This document shows positions 18,083 through 27,057 of a stretch of 31,271 bases of DNA, piece after piece; position 1 is the first letter of the stretch; each line of letters begins with the position of its first letter. Under the pieces are notes generated by a model that searched no databases, was not told where the DNA came from, and saw nothing but the letters and a program-made list of their open reading frames with translations. This DNA is from an uncultured Saprospiraceae bacterium (GTDB lineage: Bacteria > Bacteroidota > Bacteroidia > Chitinophagales > Saprospiraceae). The stretch covers positions 1 through 31,271 of the forward strand of contig CALCSX010000283.1 in assembly GCA_937894165.1 (NCBI GenBank), given 5' to 3'. Position numbers and translations under genes: made by a program.

Positions 18083-19402
18083 ATGAAGCATTTAGGACTT
18101 TTGATATTTGTAGTGGTGGTATTTACTTCATGTGTAAGTAAAAAAAGCCTTGAAAACCCCCTCGGCAGTAAAAAAGGATATACGGTAGAGGAGTATGTGA
18201 ACTTAGAGATGAAAGAGTTTAGTGGATTTTATGGATTTGCCATCGAAAGTGCTCAAGATTCCAGTTTTAGATATTCGATCAATGGAAAAAAAGTTTTCGA
18301 TCCTGCTTCAAATATGAAGTTTTTGACATTGTATGCTGCTGTTAAATATCTTGATGATACCCTGAACACATTTCGCTATTATGATCAGGGGGGGAGTCGA
18401 TATTTGATGCCTTTAGGCGATCCAAGTTTTCTGCATCCTGATTTTGATAATAAGGAAATCATCCAGTTTTTGAAAACAGGTCCTGACACCTTAGTCATTG
18501 ATTTAAGTAGACAGAATGAGATAAATAAATTCGGTTCGGGATGGTCGTGGGATGATTATCCCTACGATTTTTCGGCAGAGCGATCTATACTTCCCATGTA
18601 TGGAAACACCGTACGATTTTACAAAAAAGATGGCGATTTGGTAGCTGTGCCGGGGGGTTTTGAAGTTGAAACAGTTTCGCGTCCTTTGAAGTACATCTAT
18701 GAAAGGGCGCAGAATAAGAATAGTTATGTTTTGAGAAAAAATTGGGCCGGCGTGAATCCTTACAATGTTCCATTTATTTGGTCTGGAGATCTAGTACGCA
18801 ATTGGTTGGAAGATATTAGTGGAAAAATAGTTGTGCTGAAGACCAGTAGTTCAAATGCAGGAAAATATGATCAAGTAGTCGGGGGAGTTGAGCGCGATGC
18901 CGTATTGAGCAAGATGTTTAAAGAAAGTAATAATTTTTTAGCCGAGCAATTGATGATCAATATCGGATATGATAAATTGAATTCTAAATCGGCAGAACTA
19001 AGTATATATCACGTTGATAAAGTGGATTTGAGTGATAAGAATTTGGGGTCATATAAATGGGAAGATGGAAGTGGATTGTCTCCTTATAATAGAATGAGTC
19101 CGGAATTTGTGGTTAATTTCATTCATTTTCTCATGCAGGAAAAGGATTGGGAGGAATTGAAAGTATATTTTCCGGTGCCGGGGGAGGAGGGCAGTATGGA
19201 TAAGTGGGCAAAGCAAGAGGAGAGATATTTGTGGGCGAAGACGGGCAATAAAACGGGTATTTCAAGTTTAAGTGGTGTTTTAGAAGGGAGCAGCGGGCAG
19301 CAGTATATTTTCTCATTTATGACAAGTAATTTTGTCGAGTTAAATAAGGATGTGCAGGCTAAGATGGAGAGGATACTTCAAAGATTCAGGAGAGATTTAT
19401 AA
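18083..19402 (+). CDS. dacB: D-alanyl-D-alanine carboxypeptidase/endopeptidase lipoprotein (DacB, S13 family)
   Basis: This low-molecular-weight penicillin-binding protein trims or cleaves peptide cross-links in murein. The three active-site motifs are present: S76-x-x-K79 (ASNMK), S-x-N in ESNNFLAEQL, and KTG in WAKTGNKTG. The N-terminus is a lipoprotein signal with Cys17 (FTSC), so the enzyme is anchored to a membrane on the periplasmic side, unlike the soluble E. coli PBP4. Length (439) suits the family. It follows the LD-carboxypeptidase/epimerase pair after a 344-base gap, and the arginyltransferase-like gene starts 10 bases after its stop. A TATATTTA box near 18062 is a possible -7 element. 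Confidence 0.92.
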   Translation: MKHLGLLIFVVVVFTSCVSKKSLENPLGSKKGYTVEEYVNLEMKEFSGFYGFAIESAQDSSFRYSINGKKVFDPASNMKFLTLYAAVKYLDDTLNTFRYYDQGGSRYLMPLGDPSFLHPDFDNKEIIQFLKTGPDTLVIDLSRQNEINKFGSGWSWDDYPYDFSAERSILPMYGNTVRFYKKDGDLVAVPGGFEVETVSRPLKYIYERAQNKNSYVLRKNWAGVNPYNVPFIWSGDLVRNWLEDISGKIVVLKTSSSNAGKYDQVVGGVERDAVLSKMFKESNNFLAEQLMINIGYDKLNSKSAELSIYHVDKVDLSDKNLGSYKWEDGSGLSPYNRMSPEFVVNFIHFLMQEKDWEELKVYFPVPGEEGSMDKWAKQEERYLWAKTGNKTGISSLSGVLEGSSGQQYIFSFMTSNFVELNKDVQAKMERILQRFRRDL

Positions 19403-19412
19403 AAACAGGGAG

Positions 19413-20159
19413 ATGCGGATTTTTTATTCAGAATTCAACAGTAATTACAGCACATATACATTTGGGTATGCGGTTTATGCGATTGCTGATAAGCAGGAGG
19501 AGATTGAGGAGATTTATGAAAAGGGATTTTTACCGTATAGTGCAGATATAAGCAAGGTGGAAGAGATATTTTATTTGTGTAGGAGTCTGCGGGTAAGGCT
19601 TTCGGATTTCAGCGATAGTTCTGAAAACAAGCGGATCAACAGGAAGATGGAGGGATTGGAACCAGAGTTGGAATGTATTGCTTTGAAGGATTTTGATATT
19701 AATAATGCTGATTTTCAGGCTTTTTGCCTTCATTACGCAAAGGAGAGGTTTGTGGGGGGCAGCCTGTCACAAGAGAGATGGGCCTACATTTTAAAGCGAG
19801 GTAATGGTACGCATATATTGCGTTTCAGGAGAGGAGGCAAGGTGCTAGGCTATGTGTTAGTTGGACTTCATGGTGGGGCAGTTCATTATTGGTTCTCGTT
19901 TTATGATCTGGAAATATCACAGGATCTTCCATTGGGGAAGTGGTTAATGTGGCGAACAATAAAATGGGCGCAGGATGAAGGTCGGGAGTTTGTATATTTG
20001 GGTACTTGTTATAAAGAGTCGGGGCTATATAAGGTGAGGGATCATAAGGGTGTGGAGTATTTTAATGGATCGGGATGGTCGAATGATACGGTACGATTAA
20101 AGGAATTATGTAAGTCGGATGGCGGGGAGCATGAGAGTGATATTTTCAAGAGGGGATAG
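19413..20159 (+). CDS. Arginyl-tRNA-protein transferase-like GNAT protein
   Basis: The 248-residue product matches the GNAT-fold part of aminoacyl-tRNA-protein transferases (ATE/Bpt). FLPYSADISKVEEIFYLCRSLRVRL and SSENKRI (shown here as family landmarks, about residues 37-77) resemble the Bpt substrate region, and LPLGKWLMWRTIKWAQ with YLGTCYKESGLYK and FNGSGWS resembles the C-terminal catalytic part. The N-terminal cysteine cluster of classical ATE is missing. It may transfer an amino acid from tRNA to a protein or another acyl group; I cannot tell which. I start at the ATG at 19413, 10 bases after dacB; an earlier in-frame ATG at 19350 lies inside dacB. Co-transcription with dacB is likely. 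Confidence 0.75.
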   Translation: MRIFYSEFNSNYSTYTFGYAVYAIADKQEEIEEIYEKGFLPYSADISKVEEIFYLCRSLRVRLSDFSDSSENKRINRKMEGLEPELECIALKDFDINNADFQAFCLHYAKERFVGGSLSQERWAYILKRGNGTHILRFRRGGKVLGYVLVGLHGGAVHYWFSFYDLEISQDLPLGKWLMWRTIKWAQDEGREFVYLGTCYKESGLYKVRDHKGVEYFNGSGWSNDTVRLKELCKSDGGEHESDIFKRG

Positions 20160-21065
20160 GGATTTAATGGGGAATTAGCTGTGAGCCTTTAGCTGCGAGC
20201 CATGAGCTGTCAGTTATGGTTCATAGGAATTTAAATTACGAAAACGTGTGACATCATGTTGTAGGTGCTTTGGCAGGTATAGGCTCGTAGAAAGAGATTT
20301 GTTTTGTCATGATTTTAGCTTCCTTCGGGCAAAAATCCCGCCAAAACAGGGTTTTTTATACTGATATCACAGGGCTGCACCCTGTGCTAAGATATTGCGC
20401 CCACTTCGGGGCTTTTCGGGAAAATACAGAGGGCACATTTACAAACTTGCGACAGGATGGGATAGATGATATGATTTGAAGATGATATGATGATATGATT
20501 GTGGAGGACTTTCTAAAGGGGCCTTTGCAAATTTATATCAATAAAGTTACTTACATCAAATATGAAGGATTTCTCACAGATTTCACAGATTTTTCAGATG
20601 GGGGATTCTCGATTCTCGAGTTCCGAGAAGAATTTACCCGGGAAGGGAAACCTTCGTCTAAAAATTGAATTATGAGACAATTTTAATCTTGCGCTGATAG
20701 TGTATATGGGGCACAAGTTTCAAACTTGCGCCAGCAGAGGAATTCAATTACGAATTTCGAATTACGAATTATGCACTGTGGTTTGTTGTTTCATGAATTA
20801 AAATGGTGTTACCTGCATCAGGGATAGGAATGATGGAGGCTTTAGCCGGAAGTGCCCTGTTGTATATATGGGTATCATAAGTCTATAGCAATCTTGTTGG
20901 ATGGTTGTATAAGGATGACAAGTCAGGGCACCGAAACGAAGTGAAGTCATGGATAGCCCGACCCGGTGGAAATATTTCGCAGAAGTAAAATCGTATCAGG
21001 GTGATGCCCTAAAAATCATAATCATAAAAAAAAAGCATTTAATCGGATAAGGTTCAAGAATTTCA
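20160..21065. repeat. Gene-free stretch packed with degenerate dispersed repeats
   Basis: I see no gene here. In order: GAGCC/AGCTGCGAGC motifs (20178-20217, recurring at 24.6 kb); hairpin CACAGGG-CTGCA-CCCTGTG (20368-20386) followed by a GCCC/GGGC hairpin; the GGCACA...TTGCG motif (20432-20453); two copies of GATGATATGAT (20465 and 20481); CACAGATTTCACAGATT (about 20576, like 31120); palindrome GGCACAAGTTT-C-AAACTTGCGCC (20710-20732); repeated AATTACGAATT (about 20743-20770); and TCAGGGCACCGAAACGAAG (about 20923). Several have relatives in other gaps of this window. Confidence 0.65.
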
Positions 21066-21073
21066 TATTTTTG
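21066..21073 (+). promoter_or_regulatory. Candidate -7 box for uppS-bamA
   Basis: TATTTTTG is an exact TAnnTTTG match, 91 bases before the uppS start. A weak TTTA lies farther upstream than the usual -33 spacing. Confidence 0.35.
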
Positions 21074-21163
21074 CGGATTGCAGTCGAAAAGGTGATGTAT
21101 GAGGGGGGAGTATAGAGACGATGATATTTCGAATATTTGTAAGAAGTAAAAAATCAACGGGAG

Positions 21164-21898
21164 TTGAAGGAAAAAATAGTTCTTGATAAGTTACCGGTTC
21201 ATGTTGCGGTCATTATGGATGGCAATGGAAGATGGGCAAAGGAGCATGGCAAACGTCGTGTGTTCGGGCACAAAAATGGCGTTAAGGCTGTGCGAGAGGT
21301 AACGGAGGCTGCGGCTGAATTGGGTATCAAATATCTCACATTATATGCTTTTTCGACAGAGAATTGGGGGCGTCCGAAGTTTGAAATCAATGCTTTAATG
21401 TCACTTTTAGTAGAAACTTTGCGGAATGAAATCTCTACATTAAATAAGAATAATATCCAGTTAAGAGCTATTGGAGATTTGTCAGGTCTTCCTTCTTCGA
21501 CCCATAAAGCATTGCTTGAGGGCATTGAGAATACAAAGAATAATGATAGGATGGTGCTTACGCTTGCCTTGAATTACAGTTCTCGATGGGAGATAGGGAA
21601 TGCTGCGAAATTAATGGCTATGGATGTGCAGGAAGGAGCCTTAAAGCCTGCGGAAATAGATAGTAAGAAATTTGAATCTTATTTGAGTACGAATGATATG
21701 CCGGATCCCGAATTATTGATCAGGACGAGTGGGGAATTTAGAATTTCGAACTTTTTATTGTACCAGTTGGCATATACTGAATTGTATTTTACAGAGGTAT
21801 TTTGGCCGGATTTTTTGAAGGAGGAATTCTACAAGGCAATATGTGATTTTCAAAGGAGAGAGAGGAGGTTTGGAAAGATAAGTGAACAAATAAATTAG
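21164..21898 (+). CDS. uppS: Undecaprenyl diphosphate synthase (cis-isoprenyl transferase)
   Basis: UppS adds isopentenyl units in cis to farnesyl diphosphate to make the C55 lipid carrier for murein and O-antigen. The 244-residue product has the diagnostic IMDGNGRWAK with the catalytic Asp19, the YAFSTENWGRP segment, and the C-terminal LLIRTSGEFRISNFLLYQ and Y-T-E-L-Y-F-T blocks. The start is a TTG at 21164: the frame has a stop at 21140 and no ATG or GTG between, and GGGAG lies just before. The ORF ends 61 bases before the bamA ATG, the standard Bacteroidota order uppS-bamA. Confidence 0.95.
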   Translation: MKEKIVLDKLPVHVAVIMDGNGRWAKEHGKRRVFGHKNGVKAVREVTEAAAELGIKYLTLYAFSTENWGRPKFEINALMSLLVETLRNEISTLNKNNIQLRAIGDLSGLPSSTHKALLEGIENTKNNDRMVLTLALNYSSRWEIGNAAKLMAMDVQEGALKPAEIDSKKFESYLSTNDMPDPELLIRTSGEFRISNFLLYQLAYTELYFTEVFWPDFLKEEFYKAICDFQRRERRFGKISEQIN

Positions 21899-21959
21899 AT
21901 TGTACCTTTGTGAAGCATCACATTGGGGAAATGAAACGTTAGTGAAAAAAGGAAAATTT

Positions 21960-24494
21960 ATGACTTTTAAAATAGCCGGAGAATTGATTAGGGCAGTGAA
22001 GGCAATTATTATTATCATCGTATGTTCAACATTCGTTCATGGACAGAATGAAGATCTAAAAACAATAAATTACGGCGCTCCTAAAACCTATGAAATAGGA
22101 GGAATTACTGTAATGGGTGCGAATTTTTCGGATCCATCAGCCATTATGGCGATAGCCGGGATAAAAGTTGGCGATTCAGTTCAGATTCCCGGCAGTAAGA
22201 TCAATTCTGCGATGAAGGCTTTGATGAATCTAAAACTTTTCAGCAATGTTGAAATAGTATTGGAAAGAACTATTGGAGACGTAGCTTTCTTACAATATTG
22301 GGTAGAAGAGCGACCAAGGTTGTCGCGCTATTCATTTGAAGGGGTGAAAAAATCTTTTCATGAGGATTTGAATGATAAGTTAGATAGATTTTTGGTTAAA
22401 GGCGGTATGGTTACTGAGTCCATTAAAATAAATTCCAAGAATGCTATAAAGGAGTTTTTCTTGGAAAAGGGCTATAGAGATGTGGATGTTGAGATTGAAG
22501 AGATTGTGGACAATGCTATTCAGAATACGATAAGATTAGTCTTTACTATTGATAAGAATGAAAAGGTCAAGATTGCAGATATTGTTTTTACCGGGAATGA
22601 AAATGTAAAATCCTCGAAGCTTCGCAAGCAAATGAAGGAGACGAAAGTGAAGAGGAAATTATTTGCCAGTAGTAAATTGCTGAATAATGAATATGAAACT
22701 GATAAGAAAAGTATCATCACTTATTATAATAATAGCGGTTTTCGGGATGCTAAAATTGTAGGAGATTCAATCTGGAGAAATGACAAGGGACATTTAATGA
22801 TTCAGATTGATATCAATGAGGGGAATGCTTATCATTTTAGGAATATCACATGGAAAGGAAACAGTTTATATGAGAGCAATGAGCTAAGCAGAGTGTTGGG
22901 TGTGGCAAAAGGAGACAGATATAATCAGGAATTATTAGAGAGCAGGCTTCGTTTCTCTCAGGATGGACGAGACATTTCAGCTTTGTATATGGATAGAGGT
23001 TACTTGTTTTTCAATGTGGAACCTGAAGAGATAGCGGTTGAAGGTGATTCGATCGATTTGGAAATTAGAATTTTTGAAGGACCTCAGGCAACGATTGATA
23101 GAGTTATCATAAGTGGCAATGACAGAACTAAAGATCATGTAGTTCAGAGGGAGTTGAGAACGAGACCGGGTCAAAAATTCAGTAGGTCAGATATATTGTT
23201 TTCTCAACGTGCGCTGATGGCATTGGGTTATTTCAATCCAGAAACTATCGGTATTAATACTCCTGTAAATATGGAGAGAGCGACTGTTGATATTGAGTAT
23301 GTTTTGGAGGAGAAACCTTCAGATCAGTTGGAATTATCAGCGGGATATGGAGGATTTGGTTTGATCGGGACTTTAGGTATTACTTTTAATAATTTTTCGA
23401 TCAATAATATTTTTAAGAAAGAGGCTTGGAATCCTTTGCCACAGGGTGATGGGCAGCAATTGAGTTTGAGAGCCCAAACAAATGGTAGATTTTTTCAATC
23501 GTATAATGCTTCATTCACAGAGCCTTGGATGGGCGGCAAGAAGCCAAATCAGTTTTCAGTTTCGGGAGCTTATAATAAGTTTTCTGATTTTGTCGATTCT
23601 AGAAGTTTCTTCTCACTGACGAGGGGAGCTTTAGGGTTTGGTTCTCGAATGAGATGGCCAGATGAAAATTTTGTTTATAATGCGAGTTTGGCTTTTCAAC
23701 AATATCGTCTAAATAACTATACGCAGTTTGGATTTACAACGGACAGAGGAGAGTCAGTGAGGACAGGTACATTTAACATGATATCTTTGACTCAAACTAT
23801 TGCGAGATCCACCATCGCTGATCCTACCTTCCCAAAAGATGGGTCGAGAATCAGTTTGACAGTAGCATTAACGCCGCCATACAACACATGGAGAGGCGTA
23901 TCCGGTGAAGATTTAACGGTTCAGGAGAGATTTGGCTGGTTAGAGTATCACAAGTGGAATATGGAGGCGCAGTGGTATACGACGGTCGTAGGTAAGTTGG
24001 TCTTGAAATTTGAGGGGAAGTTTGGATTTTTGGGATCGTATAATGATGATTTAGGCGTTTCACCATTTGAGAGGTTTGTAGTAGGTGGTGATGGATTGGC
24101 CAATCAGATTGTCGGTATTACAGGTAGAGATTTGTACGCATTGAGAGGATATAAGGAGAATGAGTTGCCTGCGAATAATAATGGCGCAGGAGGAACTGTT
24201 TTCAACAAATTGACGATGGAGTTGAGGTATCCTATTTCGACAAATCCAAATTCAACAATATATGTATTAAGTTTTCTTCAGGGAGGAAATGTTTGGACGG
24301 ATATGAAGGATTACAATCCATTTGATCTTAGGAGGTCTGCGGGATTGGGTCTGCGTGTGTTCTTGCCGATGTTCGGTACTTTAGGATTTGACTATGGTAT
24401 TGGATTTGATAAGCCTGATGTTTTGGCTAATCCGGCTTCTAAATTTACGGATTTCGGTACGTTTAATATTGTACTAGGATTTGAGCCTCAGTAG
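21960..24494 (+). CDS. bamA: Outer-membrane protein assembly factor BamA
   Basis: BamA is the Omp85-family core of the complex that folds beta-barrels into the outer membrane. From the ATG at 21960 (a TTG at 21900 would add 20 residues ahead of the signal) the protein has 844 residues with a signal peptide ending VHGQ. About residues 35-420 form POTRA repeats, visible as repeated 'I..G N..' and 'G..Y.......L' patterns (FTGNENVKSSKL, WKGNSLYESNEL, ISGNDRTKDHVV). The barrel follows, with the ALRGY motif of loop 6 and a C-terminal barrel strand ending NIVLGFEPQ. It lies directly downstream of uppS. Confidence 0.95.
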   Translation: MTFKIAGELIRAVKAIIIIIVCSTFVHGQNEDLKTINYGAPKTYEIGGITVMGANFSDPSAIMAIAGIKVGDSVQIPGSKINSAMKALMNLKLFSNVEIVLERTIGDVAFLQYWVEERPRLSRYSFEGVKKSFHEDLNDKLDRFLVKGGMVTESIKINSKNAIKEFFLEKGYRDVDVEIEEIVDNAIQNTIRLVFTIDKNEKVKIADIVFTGNENVKSSKLRKQMKETKVKRKLFASSKLLNNEYETDKKSIITYYNNSGFRDAKIVGDSIWRNDKGHLMIQIDINEGNAYHFRNITWKGNSLYESNELSRVLGVAKGDRYNQELLESRLRFSQDGRDISALYMDRGYLFFNVEPEEIAVEGDSIDLEIRIFEGPQATIDRVIISGNDRTKDHVVQRELRTRPGQKFSRSDILFSQRALMALGYFNPETIGINTPVNMERATVDIEYVLEEKPSDQLELSAGYGGFGLIGTLGITFNNFSINNIFKKEAWNPLPQGDGQQLSLRAQTNGRFFQSYNASFTEPWMGGKKPNQFSVSGAYNKFSDFVDSRSFFSLTRGALGFGSRMRWPDENFVYNASLAFQQYRLNNYTQFGFTTDRGESVRTGTFNMISLTQTIARSTIADPTFPKDGSRISLTVALTPPYNTWRGVSGEDLTVQERFGWLEYHKWNMEAQWYTTVVGKLVLKFEGKFGFLGSYNDDLGVSPFERFVVGGDGLANQIVGITGRDLYALRGYKENELPANNNGAGGTVFNKLTMELRYPISTNPNSTIYVLSFLQGGNVWTDMKDYNPFDLRRSAGLGLRVFLPMFGTLGFDYGIGFDKPDVLANPASKFTDFGTFNIVLGFEPQ

Positions 24495-24501
24495 GGTTGG
24501 G

Positions 24502-24744
24502 AGTCGTAAGTCGGCATTTCGACTTCGCTCAATGACCTTCATTTTTAGTCGTAAGTTGTAAGTCGTAAGTCGTAAGTCGGCACTTCGAATGTGAGCCTTG
24601 AGCTGCGAGCTTCTAGCAGGGAGCTTTGGAATTTGGACCTTAATTTTAAGTCTTAAGTTGTAAGTCGTAAGTCGGCATTTCGACTTCGCTCAATGACCTT
24701 GATTTTGAGAGGTAAGTCGTAAGTCGGCATTTCGACTTAATGAC
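24502..24744. repeat. Cluster of TAAGTCG runs and GGCATTTCGACTTCGCTCAAT units
   Basis: Between bamA and selO, the unit GGCATTTCGACTTCGCTCAA followed by TGACC occurs at about 24512 and 24672. A third copy at 24725 lacks the CGCTC step. Each is preceded by one or more GTAAGTC heptamers (up to three in a row near 24555-24578). A GAGCC/AGCTGCGAGC motif lies at 24592-24610. No gene is present. Confidence 0.75.
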
Positions 24745-24761
24745 CATTGTAGTTTTATGAA

Positions 24762-26225
24762 TTAAGTTCCGCAATAGGTTAAATAATCCCGGTCACCTCC
24801 CTCAGGGCTATTTTGATATTCCTGATGTTCAGGGTGAAATGTATATGGTTGGGAAAGAACCATGAGTAAGGATTTAAATTTCGTATAATCAGATTTCCAT
24901 GTTGCTTCTTCTAAGGCTTCCTCGACCAAATGATTTCTTGGAATATAGACCGGATTATTGTTTTCCATTATTTTTATGGCTTCTTCGGCTCCATTTTCTG
25001 TGGAATTGATTCTTGAGGTCCAGCGATCCTTCCAATATGTAAATTCTGAATCATTGTAAATGTCAGACTCGGGAATAGATCTTCCGGTCAAAAAGCTAAA
25101 TGTGTTGGTGTAGTCTGCGCCTGAATTTTTCATCCATGTCAATAATTCATCAATAAGCTTGGAATCATCGGCTTCTTCTGAAATCAATCCCAATTTTCTT
25201 CTCAACATGTCAGCATATTTTTGTCGGAAGAGCTGTGTGTAGGTGTTTAGGATTTCCTGCGCGATAACCGTTGCAGTTTTCTGATCGGAGTGAATTGTGG
25301 GCAGTAATGTGGTGGCTAAAACAGCCAAGTTCCATTGACCGATAGCGGGTTGGTTAATATACGCATATCTGCCCTGATGGTCGATTGAGCTAAAAACTGT
25401 TCCCGGATCGTAAGCATTCATAAAAGCGCAGGGACCATAATCGATTGTCTCGCCGGAAATACTCATATTATCCGTATTCATCACACCATGAATAAAGCCT
25501 ACCCGCAGCCAATCTACGATTAAATCAAGCTGCTTTTGCATGACGTTTTTTAAAAATTCCTCAGCTAATTTTTCTTTCTCTAGTAGTTGAGGAAAATGTC
25601 TTTGACAAGTGTAATCTAAAAGAGTCTTTAGTTTTTCAGGACCTAAAAATCGGGCAGCAAACTCAAAAGTGCCGACGCGGATGTGGCTCGATGCTACTCT
25701 TGTCAGAATAGCCCCTGGTGTGGCAAGCTCTCGATACGCTTCCTCCCCGGAAAGGACAACTGCCAGACTTCGCGTGCTGGGTATTCTAAGTGCATGTAGC
25801 GATTCACTAATCAGGTATTCCCTGAGCATCGAACTTATTGTAGCTCTGCCGTCTCCTCCGCGGGAATAGGGTGTGCGACCGGAGCCTTTGAGTTGAATAT
25901 CGAATCTTTCTCCTGTAGGTGTTATTTGTTCGCCGAGCAAAATAGCCCGACCGTCGCCGAGGGTGGTAAAGTGTCCGAACTGATGGCCTGCGTAAGCTTG
26001 AGCGAGTGCTTGGGCATTTTGGGGGAGAAAGTTTCCTGATAGGGTTTGCGCTATGTCATCTTCGGAAAAATTGTCATTGAGTCCAAGTTCTGAGGCCAAT
26101 TGCCGGTTGAAAATAGCCACTTTTGGTTGTTTGACCGGGGTAGGGTGGACGAGTGAATAGAAGTCTTCCGGAAGGTTGATGTAGGTGTTGATGAAATTGA
26201 ATTTTAATGCCGGGATTAGGCTCAT
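24762..26225 (-). CDS. selO: Protein adenylyltransferase SelO
   Basis: SelO is a pseudokinase-fold enzyme that transfers AMP from ATP to protein Ser, Thr or Tyr residues and is linked to redox stress. In this 487-residue protein the key residues fall at the same numbers as in the studied Pseudomonas enzyme: Lys113 (QLKGSGRTPYS), Asp252-Asn253 (NTDNMS) and Asp262 (IDYGP). The family block QFGHFTTLGDGRA (82-94) is present. The protein ends YCGT, the cysteine form of the C-terminal redox motif, with no selenocysteine needed. The gene stands alone, convergent with bamA. Confidence 0.95.
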   Translation of the reverse strand: MSLIPALKFNFINTYINLPEDFYSLVHPTPVKQPKVAIFNRQLASELGLNDNFSEDDIAQTLSGNFLPQNAQALAQAYAGHQFGHFTTLGDGRAILLGEQITPTGERFDIQLKGSGRTPYSRGGDGRATISSMLREYLISESLHALRIPSTRSLAVVLSGEEAYRELATPGAILTRVASSHIRVGTFEFAARFLGPEKLKTLLDYTCQRHFPQLLEKEKLAEEFLKNVMQKQLDLIVDWLRVGFIHGVMNTDNMSISGETIDYGPCAFMNAYDPGTVFSSIDHQGRYAYINQPAIGQWNLAVLATTLLPTIHSDQKTATVIAQEILNTYTQLFRQKYADMLRRKLGLISEEADDSKLIDELLTWMKNSGADYTNTFSFLTGRSIPESDIYNDSEFTYWKDRWTSRINSTENGAEEAIKIMENNNPVYIPRNHLVEEALEEATWKSDYTKFKSLLMVLSQPYTFHPEHQEYQNSPEGGDRDYLTYCGT

Positions 26226-26311
26226 CTTTAGTTTTCTTTATAGGAACGAATGTTGAAGGGGAAGGTTCTAAAAGGGGTGTTTTTTGTGAATTGAATGGGT
26301 TAATATGAAGG

Positions 26312-26960
26312 GGATGTCTTCGACCGCCTCCGGGGTCGGATGGTTTACTTTGATTGATTCTAACATAATTTGACCCACGCTGTGGGTCAGGAACTCTGTA
26401 AAATAATTAAAATAGGGATAAAATTTAATCTTTCAAATCCAGAAGAGACAGGAATGGATTAATGAGCTGTCAAATGTTCTAAGAAGAAAAATCGATTGAA
26501 AAAGTTTGAAAATTTGCATGTCTAGGCACGAAATAAAAACATATTCAACTGGGATGTATTCGATCCATTCCGGGGTTGGAAAGTCTGTTGAGGTTTATTC
26601 TAACATATTTGACATGCTCTGAGGGTCAGGAAATCAGTAAAACCATTAAATCAGACGTAAAAAATAATATTTCAAAATCATGAAAGAAATGGGATTTTAA
26701 GTGAACTGTCCACTACTTTATTCAAATTAAAGAGTTAGAAACGCTAGAAATTTTGAGTTTTTTGACACAATATGATAAATTCTTTAATTGGATGTCTTCG
26801 ACCGCCTCCGGGGTGGGGTGGTTTACTTTGATTGATTCTAACCTAATTTGACCCACGCTGCGGATCAGGAATATGTCTATAAAACAGATTTTATTTGTCG
26901 AAAAAATCAAGGGCATTAATATAAGCAAGAAATAATTTGAGCCACTCCGTAGGTGAGGAA
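26312..26960. repeat. Tandem array of ~239-bp degenerate units
   Basis: Units start GGATGT at 26312, 26552 and 26790 (spacings 240 and 238). A last fragment (TTTGAGCCAC...GTGAGGAA) ends at 26960. Each unit starts with a CGACC...GGTCG-type hairpin and, about 60 bases on, has a TGACCCAC-GCT-GTGGGTCA-type hairpin, perfect in the first unit and eroded in the others. The AT-rich linkers also line up between units, for example GTAAAAT.ATTAAA and AGCTGTC/AACTGTC. No conserved reading frame is present. It fills the gap between selO and the PhyH-family gene. Confidence 0.75.
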
Positions 26961-27003
26961 TGAATATCTTTCATCGCTATTTTGATTTAAGGATGCTTAG
27001 GGA

Positions 27004-27035
27004 TTTTAGTGATAAAAGAATTATTATTACATTTG
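27004..27035 (+). promoter_or_regulatory. Candidate promoter of the PhyH-family gene
   Basis: TACATTTG (27028-27035) is an exact -7 box and TTTTAG (27004-27009) lies about 19 bases upstream as a weak -33. The ATG follows 22 bases after the -7 box. Confidence 0.45.
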
Positions 27036-27057
27036 GTAAAATAATTTGAAAAACATT

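Noticed and set aside
24502..24744. CRISPR-like array
   Set aside because: Repeats are irregularly spaced, the units differ, there are no spacers of constant length and no cas genes.
26722..26928. 68-residue minus-strand open frame inside the tandem array
   Set aside because: It crosses a hairpin unit and the frame is not kept in the neighbouring units.
26312..26960. Array of tandem tRNAs or an integron-type attC array
   Set aside because: The period of about 239 bases and two hairpins per unit prompted the idea, but there are no cloverleaves, no attC core sites and no open frames in the units.
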